NCBI GenBank assembly: GCA_020636325.1
Contig: JACJYC010000009.1
Coordinates: 185,388-249,387, forward strand
Length of the DNA: 64,000 nt
DNA from: Lewinellaceae bacterium
Lineage (GTDB): Bacteria > Bacteroidota > Bacteroidia > Chitinophagales > Saprospiraceae
Direction: 5' to 3'
Part shown: positions 31,155 to 38,734 of the stretch, piece by piece
Layout: each line of letters starts with the position of its first letter
Position numbering within the stretch: the first letter of the stretch is position 1
Notes under the pieces: generated by a model
The model's database searches: none
Told to the model about the DNA's origin: nothing
The model's input: only the letters and a program-made list of their open reading frames with translations
Translations under genes and position numbers: made by a program

Positions 31155-32222
31155 TTACGCTTTTGCGGTTTTGATGACGCCGCCGGAAACCATGCCCGAT
31201 ACGGCTTTCTCGATATTGATGGCGACCTGCGCGATTTCGCCCCAGGCCTTGGCGGCATCCGGGAGTGAGGCGATCTCGGGCATGGTTTTGAAATTGGCGT
31301 CGGTATAGTGTTGCAATTCTGAAATGGTGTCATCGATGTTGCTGCCCTGGTCCGACCAGATGGAAGACATATCGATCGCCGATTGGATGCTGACGAGCGC
31401 CTTGTCGACGGTGTTGAGCATGGGTTGGAGCCCCTGCAGGATGACGATGGCCTGGTCTTCGTCGAGGAGTTGATCCTTGAGGGTTTTGATCTTTTTCAGG
31501 TTTTCCTCGATCTTGCCTTCATTGATGGCGGTGGTAATGGCGGCAATGGTCAACCCGCCGATGGCGAGGGCTGCGCCGATGATGGGGAAAGCGGGGTTGG
31601 CTGCGGTCAGGACGGCAAAAGTGACGGCTACAATCCCGAAAGACAGCGATATGCCGGTGGTGGCAATGGAGGTCATGCCGCCGTCCGCCTTGGAGGTTTC
31701 CACGGCGATATCCTGGTAGAGCTGTTCGATCTGTTGTTGCAGCTGAGCGACGACGACCTGGTCGGATTTGATCGTTTTGGCGGCTTCATCCAGGGCAGTC
31801 TCCACGGCGTCGCGGTATTTCTGAAAATCCTTTGAGAAATCATTGAGGATCTTTTGCTGGTTTTCTGCACTTGCCGGGATAGCGGTGACGTGGCTTTTCA
31901 GCCATTGCAGGTAATGGATGGCCTCCGATACGGTGGCGGCATTCTGAATGTTGTCGGCCAATACCTGGACGCTGTTGCTGTAGGTCACAAAGTAGTGGGG
32001 CGTTTGGGATGCCACGATCGGCCCCTGGTTGATCAGCCAGTCCGTCCCCTTGGATTGAGCGGAAGCGAGGCTGGCCTGCAGGTTTTTCATCCAGTCCGGT
32101 GTCGGCGTTAGCGGGAAGAACTGGGATTGCTGGAGCGTAACGGCCGCCAGCGTGACTGACTGATAGGCTTTGAGGAATTGGATCAGTAATCCCTCGGTAA
32201 TGGTTTTGTCCGGCGCAAGCAT
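31155..32222 (-). CDS. HBL/NHE-like alpha-helical pore-forming toxin subunit with TM hairpin
   Basis: This 355-residue protein is the first gene of the cluster. It has the shared N-terminal motif (PTPDWMKNLQASLASAQSKG), long coiled helices (VVVAQLQQQIEQLYQDIAVE) and a central hydrophobic hairpin at about residues 200-248 (SIATTGISLSFGIVAVTFAV, then PIIGAALAIGGLTIAAITTA). Two hairpin-bearing subunits plus one hydrophilic-head subunit is the composition of known tripartite alpha pore-forming toxins. The target membrane, of other bacteria or of eukaryotic grazers, is unknown. The gap to the next gene is only 30 bases. Confidence 0.8.
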   Translation of the reverse strand: MLAPDKTITEGLLIQFLKAYQSVTLAAVTLQQSQFFPLTPTPDWMKNLQASLASAQSKGTDWLINQGPIVASQTPHYFVTYSNSVQVLADNIQNAATVSEAIHYLQWLKSHVTAIPASAENQQKILNDFSKDFQKYRDAVETALDEAAKTIKSDQVVVAQLQQQIEQLYQDIAVETSKADGGMTSIATTGISLSFGIVAVTFAVLTAANPAFPIIGAALAIGGLTIAAITTAINEGKIEENLKKIKTLKDQLLDEDQAIVILQGLQPMLNTVDKALVSIQSAIDMSSIWSDQGSNIDDTISELQHYTDANFKTMPEIASLPDAAKAWGEIAQVAINIEKAVSGMVSGGVIKTAKA

Positions 32223-32534
32223 ACGATTGCATTTAGGTGATGAAAAAAGATATTGGGTTCGGCCGTGCAGGATGATACCGCCCAGCTGTTAATTGCTGAA
32301 ATTCACAAGGAGAACCTGGAGAAAATGATTTGTCGGATAGGGCAAATTTAGGCCCTTGGAAGCTTTGGGATCAAGGGAGGAATTACGGATAAAAAAAAAC
32401 GGGCATTTTTACCTGTTTGGTTGGTAAAAATACCCGTCGGGTGCATTTGCTGAATTTATAGGGGTTAATACATAATTTTTATAATTTATGTGATTGTAAA
32501 AATACCTGGCCGGCAAGGCACGAGTCGTGAGATC
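32223..32534. other. Spacer between the toxin cluster and the tricorn-like gene
   Basis: No gene is seen. It contains the intrinsic terminator at 32400-32436 and, on the minus strand, a weak -7-like TATCTTTT upstream of the first toxin gene (about 32243-32250). A convincing -33 box was not found. Confidence 0.5.
32400..32436 (-). terminator. Intrinsic terminator of the tricorn-like protease gene
   Basis: A 14-bp stem with one mismatch (CGGGCATTTTTACC / GGTAAAAATACCCG) and a 9-base loop is followed on the minus strand by nine T (complement of 32391-32399). It lies about 100 bases after the protease stop codon and insulates the toxin cluster. Confidence 0.85.
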
Positions 32535-35500
32535 TCACTTCTTCGGCCGAATCGCCCGCACCGGCGCCGCCGGTTCCGCCTTCAATTCCACCGGATGCTC
32601 CTTAAGCAACCGCATAGCCTCCGCTGCTGCGCGTTCCAGTTGCGGGTCGTGGCCCATGATCACCTCTTTCGGGGTCATTTCCACTTCGATATTCGGGGTG
32701 ATGCCCTTGTTCTCCACATCCCACTCACCGTCCAGGTTGAAGAAGCCGCCGCGGGGTGCGGTCATGTAGCCGCCGTCAACCAGGTTGGGGGTGTCCCAGA
32801 TGCCGACCAGGCCGCCCCAGGTTTTGGTCCCTACCAGCGGGCCGAGTTGCATTTCCTTGAACATGTAAGGCAGCATATCGCCGCCCGAACCCGCCATTTC
32901 GTTGATGATCATCACCTTGGGGCCGAAGATGCCGGTGAGCGGCTCGGTCCAGGGTGTGCGTTTGCCGGCCGGGTTGTTGAAGTAACCGCGGAGTTGCCGG
33001 TTCAGAATGTCGACAAAATAGTCGGCTATGTAGCCGCCGCCGTTGTAGCGTTCATCCAGGATCACGCCCTTCTTGTGTTGCTGGGCGAAATAATACCGGT
33101 TGAAATAGGCGTACCCGTCCTCGGCGGTATTGGGCAGCCAGACATAGGCGATCTGCCCGTTGGTGAGTTCGTCCACCTTGCGGCGGTTGCCCTCCACCCA
33201 GGCGAAGGTGCGCAGGGCGTTTTCATTGCCTACGGGGACGACCTTCACCTGCCGCGCGCCGGCGCCGGACGGATCCCGGCTTACTTTGAGCACCACCTGC
33301 TTGTCCGCTTTATTTTCAAACAGGCTGTACGGGTTCAGCGCCGTGGTCAGGTCGTTGCCGTCAACCGAGATGAGGTAGTCGCCCTCCGATACGTCCACAC
33401 CCGGCATGCTGAGGGGCGCCCGCAGGCCCGGGTTCCAGTTCTCGCCGGTATAGATCTTCTTGATGCGGTACCGGTTGCCGGCCGCTTCCAGGTCGGCGCC
33501 CAATAATCCGATCGGGACGGGCTTCACTTCGGGGTTGTCGCCGCCGCCGGTAAAGGAGTGGCCGATGGAAACTTCACCGCCCAGGATATCCAGCAGGTAG
33601 GTCAGGTCGCTTCGGTGGGCTGCGTGGTCCACCAGCGGGGCATACATCTCGTAGATCTTGTTCCAGTCGGCGCCGTGTACGTTCTTCACGTACAGGTAAT
33701 CCCGCTGGTACCGCCAGCCTTCCCGGAAGATCTGCTTCCACTCCTTGCGCGGGTCGACCCGGATCTGGACGCCGGACACGTTCAGGCTGCCGTCGCCGAT
33801 ATTGGGTTTGCCGGCGGTCTCCACCACCCCCCATTGACCGTGGGAATTGTAGAGCAATTTCTTGCCGTCGGGCGAAAGGGCGAACTCGTTTAGCGGCGAC
33901 AGGAATTTATCCCCCTTGCGATCCTTGAGGGAAAATTTGTGCAACGTTGCCCCGTCCTGGTTCTGCACGTTTTCGGCTATGTACAACTCGCCCTCTGCGC
34001 CGGCTTTCAGCATCACGTAATCCCTGGGCGGCATATCGACGGCCAGGATGCGCTGGTTCAGCCCGTCCAGGTCGATCTGGACCTTGACGCCGGATTCCTT
34101 TTTGGCATCCGCTTTTTCTTCAGGGGCCTTATCCGTCGTTTTATCCTTTTCCGCATCGGCGCCGCCTTCGGGTTCATCGCTCTCCGGCAGGAGCGGCGAC
34201 GGTTCCCCTTTTTTCAGGACCATAAAATACACCGACCGCCGGATGGGGCGCTCAATGGAGCTCATGTCGAGCCAGCCTGAGGCCAGGGCCAGGTTGGTGC
34301 TCGCCAGGAAGTAGAGGTATTTGCCGTTCGCGTCCCAGGCCGGAGAAACCGCGTCGGACAGGCCGTCGGTCAGTTGCAGCGATTTGGATTGGTCGATCGA
34401 CCAGGCGAAAATGGCGTGGTACTCGCTTTCCAGCCTTCGGGAATACGCGATCCATTTGGAATCCGGCGACCAGACCGGGTTGATGGTCCGTTCGGGGTGC
34501 AGGAAAAGGTCCTGATCCACCAGGGTTGTTTTGCCGGTTGAGACGTTGATCATCCACAATTGTTGCAGGTGGTCGGTATAGGCGATGTATTTCCCGTCGG
34601 GCGACCAGGTCGGCGAATAGTAAAAAGTGGGGGAGGGGATCTTTACCTCCCGGGGCGGCGTCAGGCCGTCCTGCGCGCCGATCATCAGGCTGTATTCGCC
34701 GCTGGCATCCGAGAACCAGGCCACGCTCTTTCCGTCGGGCGACCAGACCGGGTCGTGGTCGCGGGCGCCGGGTGAGTTGGTCAGGTTGCGGGGATCGCCT
34801 TTTTCCACCGGCACGGTGATGATCTCCCCGCGCGCTTCGAATACGACGCGTTTGGCGCCGGGCGAAAGGGAGGCGTTTCCAAGGGATTCAGCCGCCGGTT
34901 CCCAATGGGGTTGAAGCCAGGGAAAATCGCCTTTCACTTCGATGGAGATCTTTGCAGCGGCCTTGGAAGTTGGATCGAGGGTATACAGGTCGCCGCCGTA
35001 TTCGAAAATGAGGGTATTGCCGCTGCCCGCCAGTTGTTTGACGTCGTATTCGGCGAAGGTCGTGAGCTGCTCCAGGGCTGAGGTCCGGGTGTCGTAGCTG
35101 TAAATATTCATGGCCAGATCCCGGTCGGAGAGGAAGTAGATCTTGTCGCCCATCCAGACGGGTTGCTGGTCCTTGCTGTTTTGCCAGGGCAGTGTTTTGA
35201 GCTCGTGGCTCTTCAGGTCGAGCACCCAGATGGGCCGGTTCTGGCCGCCGCGGTAGTTGCGCCATTCGATATCCCAGGGGGCTACCAGCTCGTAAGCGTA
35301 GGAAGCGCCGTCGGGTGAATAGGCGCCGCGAAAGGCCCTCGGCATAGGCAGGGCCTGCGGGAAGGTCTCGTTGAGCCCGATCTGCCACATTTTAGTCGAG
35401 CCGCCCGGTGCGCTTTCCCTGGGCGAATTGAAAACGACCTTTCCATCCGGGCTCCACCCCCGTACGATATCGGGCGCCGGGTGCCAGGTGAGGCGCCGGG

Positions 35501-35792
35501 GTTCGCCGCCCTCGGCCGGTATGACGTATACGTCCTGGTTGCCGCCGTAAACCCCGGTAAAGGCGATCTGGGTCCCATCGGGCGAAAATTTCGGGTCGGA
35601 TTCCACGCCCTGGAAGCTGGTCAGGTGCCGCGCCTGTCCGCCGGTTTTGGCCGCCGTCCACAGGTCGCCGCCGTATTCAAATACGATGCGGTCGCCGTGG
35701 ATGTCGGGTTGGCGCAGGAGGCGGGTCGGTTGGGCTGCGGTGAATTGGATGAAGAGGAGGAAGAAGGCGATTTGGAGGAGGGAGGTTCTCAT
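32535..35792 (-). CDS. Tricorn-like S41 peptidase, exported
   Basis: The 1085-residue protein has a signal peptide (ending FIQFTAAQP), two WD40-like PD40 beta-propellers (repeated FSPDGTQIAFTG and WSPDGKYIAYTD phrases, up to about residue 560), a helical linker with an acidic/Lys-rich insert (about residues 530-570), a PDZ domain and a C-terminal S41 domain with the nucleophile serine in MAGSGGDMLPYMFKE. This is the tricorn protease layout. It probably degrades peptides in the periplasm, with substrates entering through the propellers. A rather long family member but complete. Ends in a strong terminator. Confidence 0.92.
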   Translation of the reverse strand: MRTSLLQIAFFLLFIQFTAAQPTRLLRQPDIHGDRIVFEYGGDLWTAAKTGGQARHLTSFQGVESDPKFSPDGTQIAFTGVYGGNQDVYVIPAEGGEPRRLTWHPAPDIVRGWSPDGKVVFNSPRESAPGGSTKMWQIGLNETFPQALPMPRAFRGAYSPDGASYAYELVAPWDIEWRNYRGGQNRPIWVLDLKSHELKTLPWQNSKDQQPVWMGDKIYFLSDRDLAMNIYSYDTRTSALEQLTTFAEYDVKQLAGSGNTLIFEYGGDLYTLDPTSKAAAKISIEVKGDFPWLQPHWEPAAESLGNASLSPGAKRVVFEARGEIITVPVEKGDPRNLTNSPGARDHDPVWSPDGKSVAWFSDASGEYSLMIGAQDGLTPPREVKIPSPTFYYSPTWSPDGKYIAYTDHLQQLWMINVSTGKTTLVDQDLFLHPERTINPVWSPDSKWIAYSRRLESEYHAIFAWSIDQSKSLQLTDGLSDAVSPAWDANGKYLYFLASTNLALASGWLDMSSIERPIRRSVYFMVLKKGEPSPLLPESDEPEGGADAEKDKTTDKAPEEKADAKKESGVKVQIDLDGLNQRILAVDMPPRDYVMLKAGAEGELYIAENVQNQDGATLHKFSLKDRKGDKFLSPLNEFALSPDGKKLLYNSHGQWGVVETAGKPNIGDGSLNVSGVQIRVDPRKEWKQIFREGWRYQRDYLYVKNVHGADWNKIYEMYAPLVDHAAHRSDLTYLLDILGGEVSIGHSFTGGGDNPEVKPVPIGLLGADLEAAGNRYRIKKIYTGENWNPGLRAPLSMPGVDVSEGDYLISVDGNDLTTALNPYSLFENKADKQVVLKVSRDPSGAGARQVKVVPVGNENALRTFAWVEGNRRKVDELTNGQIAYVWLPNTAEDGYAYFNRYYFAQQHKKGVILDERYNGGGYIADYFVDILNRQLRGYFNNPAGKRTPWTEPLTGIFGPKVMIINEMAGSGGDMLPYMFKEMQLGPLVGTKTWGGLVGIWDTPNLVDGGYMTAPRGGFFNLDGEWDVENKGITPNIEVEMTPKEVIMGHDPQLERAAAEAMRLLKEHPVELKAEPAAPVRAIRPKK

Positions 35793-36184
35793 GGTTGTTT
35801 ATGATGGTTTGTGGTTGTTTATGATGGTTTATGGTTGCTCCGCCCGCCATAGCCTCGGCGTAGGCGGGTTTATGATGGTTTATGGTTGCTCCGCCCGCCA
35901 TAGCCTCGGCGTAGGCGGGTTTATGATGGTTTGTGGTTGCTCCGCCCGCCAACTTCGCCATGGGCTTCGTTGCCCGGTGGCGATAGCCTTGACGTAGGCG
36001 GGTTTATGCGAATCAAGGGTTAAATATCTTGTTCCTGACGGCACATTTATTGTGGATTCAACGCTTGACATTAGTTATTCTTGGTTGCCGGTAACAGGAT
36101 TGGTCGTTCACGAGAAACCTTCGGAATCCGGGTTGAAATTAGCAATAATTTTCGGAGGGCGTCAAAATCGGGGAGGGTAAAGTG
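35793..36184. repeat. 51-bp tandem repeat (3 copies) plus GC-rich dispersed repeat
   Basis: Units starting GGTTGCTCCGCCCGCC occur at 35833, 35884 and 35935 with a 51-bp period; each combines a TTTATGATGGTT part with the dispersed CGCCCGCCATAGCCTCGGCG element. The third copy carries a different GC-rich core. No gene is seen; the spacing and internal structure do not fit a CRISPR array. Confidence 0.75.
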
Positions 36185-36803
36185 CTAAAAATCAAAGTCC
36201 TTGAATTCTTCCCAGAGCCATTGGGTTTCTTCGTAAGTTGAGGCTTTGTCAGACATCAGATTGAAAGTAGCCTCGTCAGGCGAAATGCCTTGATCCTTCA
36301 TTGTAAAGAGGATCTCTTTTGCCTGTTCGAAATATTCGGTTTTGAAAAGGAGCGCATTAAAAAGGAGAATATCCATTTCGACGCCATTTTCTGGGATTGT
36401 AGAAAAATACTCCGTGGCCGTTTGAAAATCCCGGGCATTAATAATTTTCAAAGCATTCTCCCGTATGGCTGGAAAAGGGTTATCAGCAATCAATTGTAAA
36501 AATTGATCTTTTTCGAAAGATGATGCCAAGTCTATTTCGGCTTCTTCCATCAAATTGATAATAATGAAGCAATCGAAGTTCGCAATATTCTTTAATCCTG
36601 TCTATTCTGATGCGACCTTCCGAATCCATTTTTTCCCATATCCATAATGGTTTGGACGCATGAAAGATTTCCCGCTCAAGTCCCCCTTCGGGCAGGGTGT
36701 TATACCGTTTTCGCATCTCATCTACAGGTACAAAAAAGCCGCCGATGGTGCCGTCAGATTGTTGGTCATGTTCTATCTTTTGGGAATAGCAATGCGCTGA
36801 TCC
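36185..36803 (-). pseudogene. Frameshifted small gene with a PPR/TPR-like C-terminal part
   Basis: Two overlapping minus-strand frames look like one broken gene. The upstream frame (open from 36803, ending 36483) reads GGFFVPVDEMRKRYNTLPEGG and further to EYCELRLLHYYQFDG. The downstream frame (36550 to 36185) reads MEEAEIDLASSFEKDQFLQL and then a segment resembling a pentatricopeptide repeat (DILLFNALLFKTEYFEQAKE then MKDQGISPDEATFNL). A frameshift near 36545-36560 would join them into about 200 residues. Alternatively these are two small overlapping genes. The function is unknown; the AT content is higher than in neighbouring genes. Confidence 0.5.
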
Positions 36804-36901
36804 TCAGGCGCGCAACAAAAATAAACAAAAACAAACAAAAACAAACAACGATAAACACCTCAAAACATATCCCAAAATTGAGGAACCGAGTAATCTAAAC
36901 C

Positions 36902-38614
36902 TCACTCCAAACTCACCGCCCCCTCCGACGCACCCCGGCCGAATGCGCATTTCGCGCGATCCATCCCTTTGATATCCAGGTGAATGCCTGATGATTGATC
37001 GCCAAGTACGCGAACCCAGTCTGTTTCACCGGTTACGATCTCCATTTTTTCCACCGCAACATGCTTCGTGTTGTAAAAGATCAGACCCGGGCCTGCCTGG
37101 TGACGGAGCGTAATACGCTGAAAGGAAATGCCGTCGGCGTCGATGAGGGTGAAGCCTTGCCGGGTCTCAAAGGTCGCGTCTTCCAATGTCACGTCCCGCA
37201 GGTTCATTTCGGGCAGCCCCTGGAACATGGCGGCAATGTTCGACCCCGCAACCCTGATGTTTTTGATGTGGATGTTCCGGAAGGAGGGCGTTTCTTCCGT
37301 GACGGGTACCGGCGCTTCATCCCTGGCCTCATCTTCCGGGTTCTGGTCGGCTTCCAGGATCGGCGAATTGCCGCCGTAAAACAGGTTGAACCGGATCGCC
37401 TCGGCAGGGATCCCGACCATGTCGATGTCTGAAATGTATATATTTTCCACCACGCCGCCGCGTCCGCGGGTGCTCTTGAAGCGGAGGCCGACATCCGTTC
37501 CGATAAAAGAGCAGTGGTCCACCCGGACATTCCGCACGCCGCCCGACATTTCGCTGCCGATCACAAACCCGCCGTGTCCGTGGTAAACGGTATTGTAGGA
37601 AACGAGGACATTCTCTGTCGGCATGCCCCGTTTCCGGCCATCCGCGTCTTTTCCCGATTTGAAACAAATGGCGTCGTCCCCCACATCAAAGGTGTTATGA
37701 TAGATCAGCACGTTCCGGCAGGATTCCAGGTCCAGCCCGTCCCCGTTCTGGGCGTACCAGGGGTTTCGGACCGTCAGGTTGCGGATCACCACATCCGAAC
37801 ACATCAACGGGTGGATGTTCCAGGCCGGCGAATTCTGGAAAGTCGGCCCGTCCAGCAGCACCGTTTTGCATTGGACGAGGCTCACCATTACGGGGCGGAG
37901 GTAGTCCTTGACGGCTTCGAACTGCGCTTTGCGGTTGAAGTCGGGTACATTGAAATTCCCGGGGGTATCCCCTTTTTTGTATTGCTCGGATGGGTACCAG
38001 GTCTGACCGTTATCGCTCAGCACGCCGCCGGATTTGACGAGCGCTCCCCAGGCGGCCGGCGCCATTTTACTTTTTTTAACCGGGCGCCAGACGTCGCCCG
38101 AGCCGTCGAAAATACCCTTGCCGGTAAAGGCGATATTCTCCAGGTTGCGGCCATTGATGGGCGACATGCAGCGATAGGTCTCCAGGCCTTCAAAACTGGT
38201 CTCCACCAGGGGGTAATCGCTTTTGTCGGCGCTGAACTGCACAAGCGCTCCTTCCTCGGTGTGAATGCGTATGTTGCTCCGAAGCGTGATCGGACCGGTC
38301 AGCCAGATGCCGCGCGGGATCACGACCGTCCCTCCGCCTTTTTCCGCAACTGCGGCGATGGCCGCGGCAATAGCTTGGGTGTTTTTGACCATGCCGTCTC
38401 CTACCGCGCCGAATTCCGTGATGTTCACCCGGAAATCGGGGAATCGCGGCTCCTTTACCCTGGGCATGTCGAATGGGAGGCCGGCATAGAGGTCCTTAAT
38501 GAATGCAGCATGATCGGTCAGGGCCTGCAACTCATCAGGCCCTTTGACCTGGTGGCATGAAAGGATCAGACAACCGAACATGGCGAAGAGGAATAACCTG
38601 GAAGGGTGTATCAT
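36902..38614 (-). CDS. Glycoside hydrolase family 28 (polygalacturonase-like) lipoprotein
   Basis: The product of about 570 residues has a lipoprotein signal (MIHPSRLFLFAMFGCLILSC) and a right-handed beta-helix. GH28 signatures are all visible: NGDGLDLESC, DVGDDAICFKSGKD with the paired catalytic aspartates, GHGGFVIGSEMSGG with the catalytic histidine region, and LRFKSTRGRGG. It should hydrolyse galacturonides, or related unsaturated pectin fragments, at the cell surface. The start could also be the ATG at 38620; the frame extends to 38650. It lies downstream of and in the same direction as the PQQ-dehydrogenase gene, separated by a dispersed repeat. Confidence 0.9.
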   Translation of the reverse strand: MIHPSRLFLFAMFGCLILSCHQVKGPDELQALTDHAAFIKDLYAGLPFDMPRVKEPRFPDFRVNITEFGAVGDGMVKNTQAIAAAIAAVAEKGGGTVVIPRGIWLTGPITLRSNIRIHTEEGALVQFSADKSDYPLVETSFEGLETYRCMSPINGRNLENIAFTGKGIFDGSGDVWRPVKKSKMAPAAWGALVKSGGVLSDNGQTWYPSEQYKKGDTPGNFNVPDFNRKAQFEAVKDYLRPVMVSLVQCKTVLLDGPTFQNSPAWNIHPLMCSDVVIRNLTVRNPWYAQNGDGLDLESCRNVLIYHNTFDVGDDAICFKSGKDADGRKRGMPTENVLVSYNTVYHGHGGFVIGSEMSGGVRNVRVDHCSFIGTDVGLRFKSTRGRGGVVENIYISDIDMVGIPAEAIRFNLFYGGNSPILEADQNPEDEARDEAPVPVTEETPSFRNIHIKNIRVAGSNIAAMFQGLPEMNLRDVTLEDATFETRQGFTLIDADGISFQRITLRHQAGPGLIFYNTKHVAVEKMEIVTGETDWVRVLGDQSSGIHLDIKGMDRAKCAFGRGASEGAVSLE

Positions 38615-38734
38615 GTGCATAGAGGTATATGGTTCAATATTGCACCCCAAGGTACTGCAAAGCGCAAAAATGGAGGAACTGAGGAATTACCACCTCCGCC
38701 AAGGCTACGGCGGTCGGGGAGGAACCGAATCCCC

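Noticed and set aside
35824..36004. CRISPR-like array
   Set aside because: Three directly adjacent 51-bp repeats with no unique spacers; the same core occurs elsewhere as a dispersed repeat, and no cas genes are present.
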